From assembly GCF_016698665.1 (NCBI RefSeq), contig NZ_CP068046.1:930001-994000 (forward strand): a stretch of DNA of 64,000 nt. The letters run 5' to 3'. Positions 21,061-30,977 of the stretch are shown piece after piece (within the stretch, counting starts at the first letter, position 1; each line of letters opens with the position of its first letter). The notes under the pieces were generated by a model that searched no databases, was not told the DNA's origin, and saw only the letters and a program-made list of their open reading frames with translations. This stretch comes from Devosia rhizoryzae (GTDB lineage: Bacteria > Pseudomonadota > Alphaproteobacteria > Rhizobiales > Devosiaceae). Made by a program: the position numbers and the translations under genes.

Positions 21061-21119
21061 GCGTCGAAAAGCTAGGCAGTTCTTCGTCGTATTGGTGTTG
21101 ATGTTTTTCGGAGCTTGCC

Positions 21120-21410
21120 ATGTCGTTCCAGGCCTATCTCGATGCGATCGAAACCAAGACCGGCAAGACGCCACGTGAGCTTGTTGACCTCGCCAAGGCC
21201 AAGGGGTTCGACGATCCCAACGTCAAGGCTGGCGTGATCCTCGAGTGGCTCAAGGTCGACTTCGGCCTTGGACGTGGGTACGGCATGGCTCTGGTGCATG
21301 TGATCAAAAAGGGGCCGGAAATTGACCGCAAGCATGTCGGTACGACCGGCGTTCACCGGGATGAAAGCGAAATGCTTTGGCTCGACGGCTTGGCGACCAA
21401 ACCCGAATAA
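21120..21410 (+). CDS. DUF4287 domain protein
   Basis: A 96-residue soluble protein beginning MSFQAYLDAIETKTGKTP, the hallmark of DUF4287. It continues with AKGFDDPNVKAGVILEWLK and GRGYGMALVHVIKKGP. Function unknown; often found near SRPBCC or ArsR genes, as here. Confidence 0.82.
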   Translation: MSFQAYLDAIETKTGKTPRELVDLAKAKGFDDPNVKAGVILEWLKVDFGLGRGYGMALVHVIKKGPEIDRKHVGTTGVHRDESEMLWLDGLATKPE

Positions 21411-21428
21411 CAGCGCTTGCCACAACTC

Positions 21429-21444
21429 ATAAGTCTGTGCTTAT
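21429..21444. promoter_or_regulatory. Candidate ArsR operator
   Basis: The dyad ATAAGTCTGTGCTTAT (ATAAG-N6-CTTAT) is 9 bases before the ArsR-family start. AT-rich dyads in this position are typical autoregulatory sites of winged-helix ArsR repressors. Confidence 0.4.
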
Positions 21445-21453
21445 CTGTTGCGC

Positions 21454-21768
21454 ATGAACGAAGCCGAACTGTTTCGCGTCCTCTCGGACCCAACCCGCCG
21501 CGCCATCCTCGAACGCCTGTCCGGCGCCGAGCTGACCGCGACCGACTTGCGCGAGGGCTTTGCTATTTCGCAGCCGGCAATGAGCCAGCACCTGGCGGTG
21601 CTGCGCGGGGCAGGACTGGTGCAGGAGCGCCGCGAGGGGCGGTACGCACACTACCGCGTCGACCCGGAAGGCTTTGCGCCGCTCCATTCGTGGCTCGCCC
21701 GCTATCGCGACTTCTGGCCGAGCCGCATCGACAATCTCAAGGACCTTCTGAGGGAGATGGACCAATGA
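21454..21768 (+). CDS. ArsR family transcriptional regulator
   Basis: A 104-residue winged-helix repressor. FRVLSDPTRRAILERLSGAELTA leads into the recognition helix region ISQPAMSQHLAVLRGAGLV, then the wing RREGRYAHYRVD. No cysteine pair is present for metal sensing. This type, coupled to an SRPBCC gene, is common in proteobacteria and probably senses a small molecule or the partner. The stop overlaps the next start (ATGA). ATG 21454 is preferred over TTG 21448. Confidence 0.9.
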   Translation: MNEAELFRVLSDPTRRAILERLSGAELTATDLREGFAISQPAMSQHLAVLRGAGLVQERREGRYAHYRVDPEGFAPLHSWLARYRDFWPSRIDNLKDLLREMDQ

Positions 21769-22076
21769 GCGACACGCCCGAACTGGTTTTCGAGACCGAT
21801 CTCGACTCGCCGCCCGAAAAAGTCTGGCGCGCGCTGACCGTGCCCGAATATCTCGAGCGCTGGCTACAACCTCCGGATGACGCCAAGCTCACTTTGGTGA
21901 CGTCAAAGGACAACGCCGAACTGACATACCGGCTCTCGGAAACAGACAATGAGAGCCTCGTCACCTTCGAGATCGAAGGGAACGGATCTGGCGGCACGTT
22001 TTTCCGCCTGACCCATGCGCCAGCCGCAGCTAACAGCAACGAGCCGTTGCCCGAAACGCTGATGCTCGCCGCCTAA
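21765..22076 (+). CDS. SRPBCC (AHSA1-like) domain protein
   Basis: A 103-residue START-like protein: [25 protein letters not shown], then [10 protein letters not shown]. It forms a helix-grip fold that binds hydrophobic ligands in other members. It is shorter than the usual 140-150 residues and lacks the typical C-terminal helix segment. Coupled by ATGA to the ArsR gene, so it is likely part of the same response. Confidence 0.82.
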   Translation: MSDTPELVFETDLDSPPEKVWRALTVPEYLERWLQPPDDAKLTLVTSKDNAELTYRLSETDNESLVTFEIEGNGSGGTFFRLTHAPAAANSNEPLPETLMLAA

Positions 22077-22111
22077 GGCACTATCAACCATCAACAATCA
22101 GGAGGTCGCCG

Positions 22112-22738
22112 ATGCGCGACATGATGCAACTCGTCCCTATGGTGGTCGAGCAATCGAGCCGTGGCGAACGCAGCTTCGATATCTACTCGCGCCTTCTGCG
22201 CGAAAGGATCATTTTTCTGAACGGGCAGATCGAGGACAGCATGGCCAGCCTGGTCTGCGCCCAGCTCTTGTTTCTTGAATCCGAAAGTCCCGGTAAGCCC
22301 ATCTATTTGTACATCAATTCGCCCGGCGGTGTCGTGACCGCGGCGCTTTCGATGTACGATACGATGCAGTTCATCAAGGCGCCGGTGGGTACGCTTTGCA
22401 TGGGCATGGCCGCTTCGGCCGCCACGCTGATCCTTGCTGCCGGTGCTGCAGGGCACCGGGCATCGCTGCCCAACACTTCGATCATGCTGCATCAGCCATC
22501 CGGCGGATACCAGGGCAAGGTCACGGACATCATGATCCATGCCGAAGAGTCGATGCGGCTGAAGCGTTTAACGAATGAGATCTATGCCAAGCATTGCGGC
22601 CGGACCTATGAGGAGGTCGAGATCGCACTGGAGCGCGACCGCTTCATGGCGCCCGAAGAGGCGCTCCGCTGGGGCCTGGTCGACCACATCTATCAGGACC
22701 GGTCCCAGCTGGAATTGCCAGTACCCGCAGGCGCTTAG
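22112..22738 (+). CDS. clpP: ATP-dependent Clp protease, proteolytic subunit (ClpP paralogue)
   Basis: A 208-residue ClpP. The catalytic triad is intact with the spacing of E. coli ClpP: Ser102 (GMAAS), His127 (MLHQPSGG) and Asp176 (ERDRF). The start at ATG 22112 follows a perfect AGGAGG. No clpX or tig gene is adjacent, so this looks like the second ClpP that Rhizobiales often carry. The surroundings of the serine, [14 protein letters not shown], differ from the usual QAASMGAFLL. Its stop overlaps the stop of the convergent MFS gene. Confidence 0.9.
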   Translation: MRDMMQLVPMVVEQSSRGERSFDIYSRLLRERIIFLNGQIEDSMASLVCAQLLFLESESPGKPIYLYINSPGGVVTAALSMYDTMQFIKAPVGTLCMGMAASAATLILAAGAAGHRASLPNTSIMLHQPSGGYQGKVTDIMIHAEESMRLKRLTNEIYAKHCGRTYEEVEIALERDRFMAPEEALRWGLVDHIYQDRSQLELPVPAGA

Positions 22739-23988
22739 TGGACTTCCATCACCGGTTCGGCGCTACCGCCGTATTCCTCACCGACGCCAAACAGCCGGCC
22801 TTTTTCAGCCACGAGGATGCAGGCCAGGGTCAGAATGCCCATGGTGAAGTAGCCCGTGGCGACCGGCACGGTGGTGCCATCGAAGTGCTGGCCGACATAG
22901 GAGCCGATCAGGGCGCCGCCGACGGTTTGGATGAAGCCGAATACCGAAGCAGCGGTGCCGGCAACATTGCCCAGCGGCTCCATCGAGAGCGAGTTCATGT
23001 TTGAGGCTGACCAGCCGAAGCAGAACATGATGATCGCAAGGAGGCTGAAGAAGAGCCAAAGCGGCAGCAGGCCTAGCGTGGCAAGCGTCAGCCAGATGCC
23101 CGAACCCAGGGTAAAGACCAGCATGGCGCCATGCGAAAGGCGCCGCATGCCAATGCGCCGCACCACCTTGGAATTGGTGAAGGAGGAAATGGCCATCAGC
23201 CCTGCCATGGCGGCAAAAGCGACCGGGAAGTAGACGCCCAGGCCGTAGATATCGACATAGATCTGCTGGGCCGAGGTGATGAAGCCGAAAAGGGCACCGA
23301 ACAGGAAGGTGCCGGCGAGGCCATAGGATATGGCTACGCGATTGGTGAAGACGATACGGAAGCCGCTGAGCACGCCGCCGACGCTCAAAGGACGGCGCTG
23401 GGCTTCGGGCAGAGTTTCGGGCAACCGCATATAGGTCCAGAGCCAGAAGGCGGCTGCAAGCAGGCCCATGAAGATGAAAATCGTCTGCCATGGTCCGGTC
23501 AGCAGCAGCACCTGACCAATGCCCGGCGCGATAATCGGGATCGCCATAAAGACCATAAAGGTCAAGGACATGACCTCGGCCATTTCGCGGCCACGATAAC
23601 GGTCACGCACGACCGCGGTCGCAATGACGCGAACGCTGGCCGCACCCATGCCCTGGATGAAGCGGAGCGCCAGAAGGACCGTGAAATCCTGAACGAAGGC
23701 CGCGATCACCACTGCGACGATGTAGATGCCGACCCCCCAGAGGAGTGGCGCCCGGCGGCCGAAACGGTCGGTCAGGGGACCAAAGCCAAGGACGGCAATG
23801 CCCATGCCCAGCATATAGGCGGTGACCACGAACTGGCGCTCGTTCTCGTTTGCGATGCCGAGCGCTTCGCCCATATAGGGCAGGGCCGGGAGCATGACGT
23901 CGATGGCGAGCGCGTTCAGCGCCATCAGTGCCGCGACAAGGGCAATGAATTCAGGGCGCGACAGCACCCGAGTAAAGTGATCGGACAT
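22735..23988 (-). CDS. Bcr/CflA family drug exporter
   Basis: A 417-residue MFS protein of the 12-segment Bcr/CflA type. Typical signs are [19 protein letters not shown], loop motif [31 protein letters not shown] and APGIGQVLL. Members export bicyclomycin, chloramphenicol or related compounds by proton antiport. Substrate unknown. A second, unrelated MFS gene lies upstream in the same direction. Confidence 0.88.
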   Translation of the reverse strand: MSDHFTRVLSRPEFIALVAALMALNALAIDVMLPALPYMGEALGIANENERQFVVTAYMLGMGIAVLGFGPLTDRFGRRAPLLWGVGIYIVAVVIAAFVQDFTVLLALRFIQGMGAASVRVIATAVVRDRYRGREMAEVMSLTFMVFMAIPIIAPGIGQVLLLTGPWQTIFIFMGLLAAAFWLWTYMRLPETLPEAQRRPLSVGGVLSGFRIVFTNRVAISYGLAGTFLFGALFGFITSAQQIYVDIYGLGVYFPVAFAAMAGLMAISSFTNSKVVRRIGMRRLSHGAMLVFTLGSGIWLTLATLGLLPLWLFFSLLAIIMFCFGWSASNMNSLSMEPLGNVAGTAASVFGFIQTVGGALIGSYVGQHFDGTTVPVATGYFTMGILTLACILVAEKGRLFGVGEEYGGSAEPVMEVH

Positions 23989-24093
23989 GATTGAAACTCA
24001 GAAGGGCCGAAAGGAGACCGGCCGAAAGGATTGCGCGGACCATGAACCTCTCGGCCAGGTTTGGCAACCCATCAATCGGCGAAAGACGATAGA

Positions 24094-25311
24094 TCAGGCA
24101 GGCTTGAGTGAGAAGTTTGGTACCGAGCGCTCGTTGATAGGGATGTGGAGCGCCGCAGAAGCAAGGCCCAGAACGACGCCCAGATACCAGACGAGGTCAT
24201 AGGCGCCAGTCATGTCATAGACGAAGCCGCCAAGCCAGACGCCCATGAAGGAGCCGAGCTGATGGCTGAAAAAGGCGACGCCGTAGAGCATGCCCATGTA
24301 GCGGGCGCCGAAGAACAGGCTGACAAGACCGGCCGTCAGCGGCACGGTTGAAAGCCAGAGCAGTCCCATGGCTGCGGCAAAAGCATAGGCGGTCCACTCG
24401 CTGACGGGGAACAGCATGAAAAGGCCAATCGCGACAGCGCGCGAAAAGTAGATGGTCGCGAGCATCAGCTGCTTGGGCAATTTGCCGCCAAGGTAACCGG
24501 CGAGCAGCGAACCTGCAATGTTGAAGAGCCCAATAACGGCAATCGTCCAGCTGCCCACTTCCGGCGACAGTCCGCACTGCACCAGATAGGCGGGCATGTG
24601 GACGTTGATGAAGGCGAGGTGGAAGCCGCAGACGAAGAAGCCGATGACCAAAAGCTTGTAGGAGCCGTGACCCCAAGCTTTGGCGAGCGCTTCCATGAAG
24701 GGGAGGTCGGCGTGTCCGGCCGGTGTTTCAGTGCGGCCGCGCAGGGCATAGCTCAGCGGAATGATCAGCAGCAGCGCCATGGTGAGATAAACAAGGGCCG
24801 ATTGCCAGCCGAAGGCATTGATGAAGCCTTGGCTGATTGGCGCAAAGGCGAATTGGCCGAAGGAGGACGCTGCGGTGGCGACCCCGAAGATCAGCGAGCG
24901 CTTTTCCATCGGCACGGAGCGGCCAAATGCAGCCATGACCACGGAGAAGGAGCAAATCGCGATGCCCACGCCCGTGACAATACCCGCGGTAATGGTAAGG
25001 AGGCCGGCGCTGGGCGAAAAAGCCATTCCCAGAACGCCCAGGGCATAGATTAGCGCGCCGACAGCAACCGTGCGGCCGGTGCCGACGCGATCGGCGAATG
25101 CACCGGCGAAGGGTTGTGCGATACCCCAGGCGAGGTTCTGGATGGCCATTGCCATGCCCCAGCTTTCACGCGTGAGGCCCAGATCGCTTGTCATCGGCAG
25201 GGTGAAAAGGCCAAAGCTGGTTCTCACGCCATTGCCGATGGCTGCGATGATGCAGCCGGCGATGATGAGCACCAGCAGGGGCACGGCGGGGCGAAGAGCG
25301 GCGGTCGACAT
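24094..25311 (-). CDS. MFS transporter (monocarboxylate-porter-like)
   Basis: A 405-residue protein with about 12 hydrophobic segments. GNGVRTSFGLFTLPMTSDLGLTRE and PFAGAFADRVGTGRT are typical of the MCT/OFA-like branch often labelled oxalate/formate antiporter. Substrate unknown. The 105-base gap to the Bcr-like gene shows no clear terminator, so the two may be co-transcribed. Confidence 0.83.
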   Translation of the reverse strand: MSTAALRPAVPLLVLIIAGCIIAAIGNGVRTSFGLFTLPMTSDLGLTRESWGMAMAIQNLAWGIAQPFAGAFADRVGTGRTVAVGALIYALGVLGMAFSPSAGLLTITAGIVTGVGIAICSFSVVMAAFGRSVPMEKRSLIFGVATAASSFGQFAFAPISQGFINAFGWQSALVYLTMALLLIIPLSYALRGRTETPAGHADLPFMEALAKAWGHGSYKLLVIGFFVCGFHLAFINVHMPAYLVQCGLSPEVGSWTIAVIGLFNIAGSLLAGYLGGKLPKQLMLATIYFSRAVAIGLFMLFPVSEWTAYAFAAAMGLLWLSTVPLTAGLVSLFFGARYMGMLYGVAFFSHQLGSFMGVWLGGFVYDMTGAYDLVWYLGVVLGLASAALHIPINERSVPNFSLKPA

Positions 25312-25456
25312 GGCGCGAGTCTCGGAACGGAGCGGAAACTTACGCCTGCGACATCATCACGCAAAGCGATTTTCCTGAATGATCCTCATCAGCGCCGGTG
25401 ATGGGTTGACGGATGGATCAATCGGGGCGAGACACCCGGCACATCAGAGACAGGTC

Positions 25457-25747
25457 ATGATCCGCCACATCGTTTTCTTTACTGCCAAGTCGCCGGACAA
25501 GATCGACGCCATTTGCGAAGGCCTGTCTTTGCTTGCGAAAATTCCGCACAGTCTCAAGTTCGAGATCAGCCGCAATAGCCGGGTCGACCTTTATGGGAAC
25601 GAGGTTGATGTGGTGGTCTATGGCGAGTTCGCCGATCAGGCGGCGCTCGATGCCTACAAGAAGCATCCGAACTACGATGAGGCGACGCGGATCGTGCGAC
25701 CGATGCGGGACCTGCGCTACGCTGCCGACATTGTCGTTCCCGAATAG
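25457..25747 (+). CDS. Dabb (stress-responsive A/B barrel) protein
   Basis: A 96-residue dimeric alpha-beta barrel domain. It starts MIRHIVFFTAKSPDKIDAI and ends with the typical ADQAALDAYKKHPNY segment. Some Dabb proteins are enzymes (for example olivetolic acid cyclase) but most bacterial ones are uncharacterised. A weak AAGGCCC/GGGCCTT hairpin (25751-25778) separates it from convergent grxD. Confidence 0.82.
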   Translation: MIRHIVFFTAKSPDKIDAICEGLSLLAKIPHSLKFEISRNSRVDLYGNEVDVVVYGEFADQAALDAYKKHPNYDEATRIVRPMRDLRYAADIVVPE

Positions 25748-25795
25748 CGAAAGGCCCCGCCGGTCAGGGCAGGGCCTTCATCGATCTTCTGGCAA

Positions 25796-26131
25796 TCAGG
25801 CGGTCTGCTTGATCGGAATGCCGGCCTGCTGCATGTGCGTTTGCAATTCGCCGGCCTGGAACATTTCGCGGACAATGTCGGCGCCGCCGATGAACTCGCC
25901 CTTGACGTAAAGCTGCGGAATGGTCGGCCAGTTAGTATAGGCCTTGATGCCGTCGCGAAGTTCGGGGCTTTCGAGCACATTGGCGCTGTCGTAGTCTACG
26001 CCGAGATAGCCCAGGATCTGCACGACCTGGCCGGAGAAGCCGCATTGCGGGAAGTCCGGGGTGCCCTTCATGAACAGGAACACGTCGTTATTCTTTACCT
26101 TGTCGTCGATGAAGGCGTTGATATCGGTCAT
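25796..26131 (-). CDS. grxD: Monothiol glutaredoxin Grx4
   Basis: A 111-residue CGFS-type glutaredoxin. Cys30 lies in PQCGFSGQ, and WPTIPQLYVKGEFIGGADI carries the glutathione-binding cis-proline and GG. It transfers [2Fe-2S] clusters and forms a complex with BolA, encoded about 1 kb upstream in the same direction. ATG 26131 is preferred over an upstream TTG. Confidence 0.95.
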   Translation of the reverse strand: MTDINAFIDDKVKNNDVFLFMKGTPDFPQCGFSGQVVQILGYLGVDYDSANVLESPELRDGIKAYTNWPTIPQLYVKGEFIGGADIVREMFQAGELQTHMQQAGIPIKQTA

Positions 26132-26227
26132 GGCGGAGCCTTTCAAAATGTCCGGGTTCAAGGGCCGGCTAAATTCTGCCTTTAGATAGGTCAGGACTGT
26201 GGCGCTGTCGAGATCGTCAAAGGACGA

Positions 26228-26773
26228 TCATTGCGTGCTCAAGCACTGCGTCTCGCCGGTGGCAGCCACTGTCTGGGTGGCAAGATCCAGCACACGTTCC
26301 TCGTAGATCATCGAGCCCAGGTCATACCCGGTGTTTTCTGCGTAGGTGTCGCAGTTGAGTTCGCTGCCGCGGATCAGTTCTTGCCAATAGGTCACGCTGT
26401 CTTCGGTCACCACGATATCGTCGCTGGCACCCACATCGAGCATCGGGGAGAAGCTATAGTTCGCAAGATCGTAGATGACGAGATCGCCTTCCGGCCCGGT
26501 CGAGCGGGTGAGCACGAGATATTGGCCCACGAGCTCTTCATAATGCAGCGGGTCACCAGGATTGCTGATGACCACGTCGTCCGCAGTGGGTTCATAGAGG
26601 CAGGCTATCTTGCCTCGCGCCGGAGGGCGGATGATGAAATCGGTGCCGACTTCGTCGGTCCGATCCTGGGCGATCACTAGGAACTGGTCGCTTTGGTAGC
26701 ATTGCGCTTGGGCAAGGGCAGGCCCAGCACAGATCGCCAGAGTTGCTGCCAGAAACAGGACGCTCGATTTCAT
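26228..26773 (-). CDS. Secreted protein of unknown function
   Basis: A 181-residue protein with a signal peptide (residues 1-22, cleavage after ALAQA). The mature part is acidic, with cysteines in QCYQSD, ACLYEP, NCDTYAE and QCLST that could form two disulfides. No family recognised. It lies between DUF6665 and grxD on the same strand, with GGAG before the ATG, and is probably in the bolA-grxD transcript. Confidence 0.75.
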   Translation of the reverse strand: MKSSVLFLAATLAICAGPALAQAQCYQSDQFLVIAQDRTDEVGTDFIIRPPARGKIACLYEPTADDVVISNPGDPLHYEELVGQYLVLTRSTGPEGDLVIYDLANYSFSPMLDVGASDDIVVTEDSVTYWQELIRGSELNCDTYAENTGYDLGSMIYEERVLDLATQTVAATGETQCLSTQ

Positions 26774-26796
26774 GGAAACTCCTCAAACCCGCGGCA

Positions 26797-27117
26797 TCAG
26801 GTGCGTTTCGCCGGCATAACGCCGAGGCCGTTCAGCACTTCGGGCGGGATGCCAAGATCGCGAATGACATCGGTGTGGCGGCGGAAGCCGATGAGTTCGC
26901 GCTGGACGAAGTAGGCCCAAACTGCTTCGCGTGCTTCGGCGAGAAAGTGGTCGCGATTGTCGCCGGCATTGAGGCCGGCGATGGCTTTGATCACGCGCTG
27001 CTCGGCAGCGCCAAGGGAATTAGCGCGCTCGCCCATAATCTCGTGTTCGAGCGCGTTGGTGCCGGCTTCGGGCCGCACCATGCGGATGAGATCAAGCGAG
27101 TCGCGCAACCCGGCCAT
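26797..27117 (-). CDS. DUF6665 family protein
   Basis: A 106-residue soluble helical protein. LEHEIMGERANSLGAAEQRVIKAI, then AVWAYFVQRELIGFRRHTDVIRDLGIPPEVL, matches my recollection of DUF6665 in Rhizobiales. Function unknown. Its start shares one base with the bolA stop, implying coupling to bolA. Confidence 0.75.
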   Translation of the reverse strand: MAGLRDSLDLIRMVRPEAGTNALEHEIMGERANSLGAAEQRVIKAIAGLNAGDNRDHFLAEAREAVWAYFVQRELIGFRRHTDVIRDLGIPPEVLNGLGVMPAKRT

Positions 27118-27350
27118 CAGTCCGGCACTGCCGTTTGCAGAGCCAGGGCGTGAAGCGCGCCGCCCATATCGCCCTGGAGGCTATCGTAGACCATCTTATG
27201 CTGCTGGACGCGGGTTTTGCCGCGGAACTGCTCGGATTTTACGGTCGCCGCCCAATGGTCGCCATCACCCGCGAGGTCGCGAATTTCGATCTCGGCATCG
27301 GGCAGCGCAGCCTTGATGCGGCGCTCGATTTCGGTGGCGTCCATTGCCAT
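27117..27350 (-). CDS. bolA: BolA family protein
   Basis: A 77-residue BolA. DATEIERRIKAALPDAEIEIRDL leads to GDHWAATVKSEQFRGKTRVQQHKMVYDSL, carrying the conserved VSxxFxGxxxxxRHR-type helix with RVQQH in place of RHR. The C-terminal GGALHALALQT is typical. It works with CGFS glutaredoxins in iron-sulfur trafficking. grxD lies downstream, separated by two genes. Confidence 0.92.
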   Translation of the reverse strand: MAMDATEIERRIKAALPDAEIEIRDLAGDGDHWAATVKSEQFRGKTRVQQHKMVYDSLQGDMGGALHALALQTAVPD

Positions 27351-27430
27351 TAGCTAACTCCCGGTGGTCTGCCGGCGAGCCGGCCTATGGCTCTGATATG
27401 GCATGCAGAGGGGCAGCCTTCAACCAGCCG

Positions 27431-28030
27431 CTATTGCGCGGCCGGTGGCTCCGGTTCCACTACCGTCACGCCAATGCAGCATTCGGCATCGGCGCGAGTA
27501 GAGAAATTTGTGACGATGAAGTCAACAAGGGGGCGGGCCTGTTCGGCCTGGTCGGCGGCAAAGAGGCAGTCGAGCACGTAGCCGCGGCCGGAGGCGACGG
27601 TTTCGGTGTGCACGAGGGTCAGCGGCATGCCCATGGCCGAGTCGGTGCTGGTGCCTTCATAGGTCAGCGCTGCAGCGTCCTGGTACTGTACGGTGCCTTT
27701 GCTGGCGACGGCGAAACCGGGCAGGGTATCGGCCCAGGCACTGGCCACTTCGGCGTCATCGAGTTCGGCAAGAGCGCCGTCGACGGTCCAGGACGTATCC
27801 TCGACGGGGACCACGTGCATGTCGCATTGAAGCGGCGCCTGGGGATGGTTGAGCGTCACCGGATCAACGCCGCCACCGGTGGCCTGGAGGACCGCCGGAT
27901 AGATCAGCGTATAGGGAAGATCCTGAAGCACGGAGCGGGTAATCGAGACTTCCTGCGCCAGAACAAGGACAGGCGCGAGCACCATGCCGCAGGCGGCCAG
28001 ACCGGCCAAAACTCGATTATGCTTCATCAT
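27431..28030 (-). CDS. Secreted protein of unknown function
   Basis: A 199-residue protein with a signal peptide (about residues 1-26). Two ATG codons in tandem (28030 and 28027) follow AGGAGAAG; either could be used. The mature part is acidic, with CDMHVVP and a Cys-Cys pair near the C-terminus (AECCIGVTVVEPEP). No family recognised. It lies 79 bases after purL and 80 bases before bolA. Confidence 0.72.
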   Translation of the reverse strand: MMKHNRVLAGLAACGMVLAPVLVLAQEVSITRSVLQDLPYTLIYPAVLQATGGGVDPVTLNHPQAPLQCDMHVVPVEDTSWTVDGALAELDDAEVASAWADTLPGFAVASKGTVQYQDAAALTYEGTSTDSAMGMPLTLVHTETVASGRGYVLDCLFAADQAEQARPLVDFIVTNFSTRADAECCIGVTVVEPEPPAAQ

Positions 28031-28109
28031 CTTCTCCTAAATGTCCGCCGCAGATGAGCAAAGCACGTCAAAGAGCGGCGAACATAAGGCGAAGGTGGGC
28101 GCTGCCGGA

Positions 28110-30335
28110 TCAGCCCTTCATATAGTTGGGGAACCAGCCTTCGTGGGCGGCGCGAAGGTCGGAGAGGGCGACTGCAGAAGCCTCGCCGAGCTTGACCGTC
28201 GTGCCGCCGGTATTGCCGATCCATGGCGCCTGGATGCCGAGGCTTTCGGCCTCGCGCCAGAGGGCCATAATCTCGTCGCCCTGCGGATCGAGATTGAGCG
28301 TCACGAGGTAGCGGCCCTGGTCTTCGCCGAAGAAGGTCTGGATCGGGTCGAAACCGTTGACCTCGGTAACTTCCGCGCCGATGTCGCCGGCAAGCGCCAT
28401 CTCCGCCAGAGCGACGCCAAGGCCGCCGTCGGACAGGTCGTGGCAGGCAGTGACGATGCCGGAGCGGATCAGCTTGCGGACGAAGTCGCCGGTCTTGCGC
28501 TCGGCCTGGAGGTCGACATGCGGGGCGTCGCCGTCACGGCGATCGAAGAGATCGCGCAGGTAGATGGATTGGCCAAGATGGGTGCCGCGTTCGGCCGGGC
28601 CGCCGATCAGGAGGATGGGCTGGTTTTCGGCAACAAAGCCGATGCCGACGCTTTTCTCCCATTCGGGTAGGAGGCCGACGCCGCCGATCGTGGGGGTGGG
28701 CAGGATGCCGCGTCCGTTGGTTTCGTTGTAGAGCGAGACGTTGCCGGAAACGATCGAGAAATCTAGGGCGCGGCAGGCTTCGCCGATGCCTTCGATGGCC
28801 TTGACGAACTGGCCCATGATTTCAGGGCGTTCGGGATTGCCGAAGTTGAGGTTGTCGGTTGCCGCGAGCGGTTCGGCACCGGTGGCGGTGAGGTTGCGCC
28901 AGGCTTCGGCCACTGCCTGCTTGCCGCCTTCGAAGGGGTTGGCTTCGCAGTAGCGCGGGTTGACGTCGGAGGTGAAGGCGAGGCCCTTGGTGTCGTGGCC
29001 TTCGACGCGGATGACACCGGCGTCGCCGCCCGGACGCTGCATGGAATTGCCCTGGATCAGGGTGTCGTATTGCTCGTAGACCCAGCGGCGGGACGAGCAA
29101 TGGTGGCCGCCGACGAGCTTGAGCAGGGCCTCGGCAACGTCCATCTGCGGTACGTCCGTGGCCGCGAGGGCGGCCGGGATCTTGGGCTCGGTCCAGGGGC
29201 GGTCGTATTCGGGCGCTGCGTCGCCAAGATCCTTGATCGGCAGATTGGCGACTTCCTTGCCCTGCCAGAAGACGCGGAAGCGCAAATCATCGGTGGTCTT
29301 GCCGACGGTGGCGAAATCGAGCTCCCACTTTTCGAACACCGCGCGGGCCTGCGGTTCCTTCTCCGGATGAAGGACCATGAGCATGCGCTCCTGGGATTCG
29401 GAGAGCATCATCTCGTAGGCGGTCATCTGAGCTTCGCGGACCGGGACCTTGTCAAGATCGAGTTCGATGCCGAGGTCGCCCTTGGCGCCCATTTCGACGG
29501 CGGAGCAGGTGAGACCGGCAGCGCCCATGTCCTGGATGGCGATAACGGCACCGGTGGCCATCAGCTCGAGGCAGGCTTCGAGCAGGCGCTTTTCAGTGAA
29601 GGGGTCGCCGACCTGGACGGTGGGGCGCTTTTCCTCGATGTCGTCGCCGAACTCGGCGGATGCCATGGTGGCGCCGCCGACGCCGTCGCGGCCCGTCTTG
29701 GCGCCAAGATAAACGACGGGCAGGCCGACGCCTTCCGCCTTGGAATAGAAAATCTTGTCGCTGTCGGCGAGGCCGGCGGCGAAGGCGTTGACGAGGTTGT
29801 TGCCGTTGTAGCGGGCGTCGAATTCGACCTCGCCGCCGACGGTGGGGACGCCAAAGGCATTGCCGTAACCGCCGACGCCGGCGACGACGCCATTGACGAG
29901 ATGACGGGTTTTCTCGTGGCTCGGATCGCCGAAGCGGAGAGCGTTCATTGCGGCGACAGGGCGGGCGCCCATGGTGAAGACGTCGCGGAGGATACCGCCG
30001 ACGCCGGTTGCTGCGCCCTGGTAGGGCTCGATGAAGCTCGGGTGGTTGTGCGACTCCATCTTGAAGACGATCGCCTGACCGTCGCCGATATCGACGACCC
30101 CGGCGTTTTCGCCGGGGCCCTGAATGACGCGCGGACCGCTTGTGGGCAGGGTGCGCAGCCACTTCTTGGAGCTCTTATAGGAGCAGTGCTCGTTCCACAT
30201 GGCCGAGAAGATGCCGAGCTCGGTATAGGTCGGCTCGCGTCCGATGAGGTCTAGGATCTTCTGGTACTCGTCCGGCTTGAGGCCGTGGCTGGCGACGAGG
30301 TCAGGCGTGATGGCGGGATCGGAGCGAAGGGTCAT
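28110..30335 (-). CDS. purL: Phosphoribosylformylglycinamidine synthase subunit PurL
   Basis: A 741-residue small-type PurL, the ATP-dependent synthetase of the PurLQS complex (fourth step of IMP synthesis). Motifs include [44 protein letters not shown] and [16 protein letters not shown]. The ATG overlaps the stop of the upstream Pr6Pr gene (ATGA) and has only a weak ribosome site, so it depends on coupling. Confidence 0.97.
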   Translation of the reverse strand: MTLRSDPAITPDLVASHGLKPDEYQKILDLIGREPTYTELGIFSAMWNEHCSYKSSKKWLRTLPTSGPRVIQGPGENAGVVDIGDGQAIVFKMESHNHPSFIEPYQGAATGVGGILRDVFTMGARPVAAMNALRFGDPSHEKTRHLVNGVVAGVGGYGNAFGVPTVGGEVEFDARYNGNNLVNAFAAGLADSDKIFYSKAEGVGLPVVYLGAKTGRDGVGGATMASAEFGDDIEEKRPTVQVGDPFTEKRLLEACLELMATGAVIAIQDMGAAGLTCSAVEMGAKGDLGIELDLDKVPVREAQMTAYEMMLSESQERMLMVLHPEKEPQARAVFEKWELDFATVGKTTDDLRFRVFWQGKEVANLPIKDLGDAAPEYDRPWTEPKIPAALAATDVPQMDVAEALLKLVGGHHCSSRRWVYEQYDTLIQGNSMQRPGGDAGVIRVEGHDTKGLAFTSDVNPRYCEANPFEGGKQAVAEAWRNLTATGAEPLAATDNLNFGNPERPEIMGQFVKAIEGIGEACRALDFSIVSGNVSLYNETNGRGILPTPTIGGVGLLPEWEKSVGIGFVAENQPILLIGGPAERGTHLGQSIYLRDLFDRRDGDAPHVDLQAERKTGDFVRKLIRSGIVTACHDLSDGGLGVALAEMALAGDIGAEVTEVNGFDPIQTFFGEDQGRYLVTLNLDPQGDEIMALWREAESLGIQAPWIGNTGGTTVKLGEASAVALSDLRAAHEGWFPNYMKG

Positions 30336-30970
30336 GGAGCAGATGTCCGGGAATAGCGGGCAAGGAATTTGTCGGCGGCGATGACGGCAAGGCTGAGCGC
30401 GGCGAGGAAGACCGTCATGTAGAGGGCGTTAACGACGACCTGGCCGTAGCCAAGTTCAACAGCGTTGAGAATGGGATAGGGGTATTCTTGCACCCATGCG
30501 CCACGGGCCATGGCGTAGAAGAAGTAGATCAGGGTCGGCAGCAGCATGAGGGGCAGATTGGCCCAGCGCAGAACACCGTGCTTTTGCGTTGCGACCCACC
30601 AAACGAGATAGAGCAGCGGCGCCGCGTAATGGAGAATAGCGTCGGCAACGAACCATGGTCCGTGCAGATCGCTGAGATAGCGCAGAACGAAATAGACGTA
30701 GAGCCCGACCAGCGCGATATTAGCCGCCATCGCGCCGCGCACCAGGGGCCTGCGGAAGAGGCCGAGCCAGCCGGCCGGAGTCACTTCGGAGAGGTAGATC
30801 AACACCAGAATGATATTGGTCAGGATCGTATAATAGGCGAAGAGGACGCCCAAGGCGCCGGGCAAGTCGCGGCCATTGGCCAGCATGTCGCTGATCGAAA
30901 TCGTGAACTGCAGGACCAGACCGGCGAGGCCGAGCAGCAATCCCGCCCATGTCAGCGCCGGTTCGAGCAT
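30332..30970 (-). CDS. Pr6Pr family membrane protein
   Basis: A 212-residue integral membrane protein with six hydrophobic segments. It is of the FAR-17a/AIG1-like Pr6Pr family: [60 protein letters not shown]. Some eukaryotic relatives hydrolyse fatty acid esters of hydroxy fatty acids through a Thr-His pair; both residue types are present (T in YYTILTN, H in LHYAAP), but activity is unproven. It sits between purQ (8-base gap) and purL (ATGA overlap). ATG 30970 was chosen for the GAGGG upstream. Confidence 0.85.
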   Translation of the reverse strand: MLEPALTWAGLLLGLAGLVLQFTISISDMLANGRDLPGALGVLFAYYTILTNIILVLIYLSEVTPAGWLGLFRRPLVRGAMAANIALVGLYVYFVLRYLSDLHGPWFVADAILHYAAPLLYLVWWVATQKHGVLRWANLPLMLLPTLIYFFYAMARGAWVQEYPYPILNAVELGYGQVVVNALYMTVFLAALSLAVIAADKFLARYSRTSAP

Positions 30971-30977
30971 CAAGCCC

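Noticed and set aside
28995..30254. A 419-codon frame on the plus strand inside purL
   Set aside because: Complement of purL codons with third-base GC bias; no start signals.
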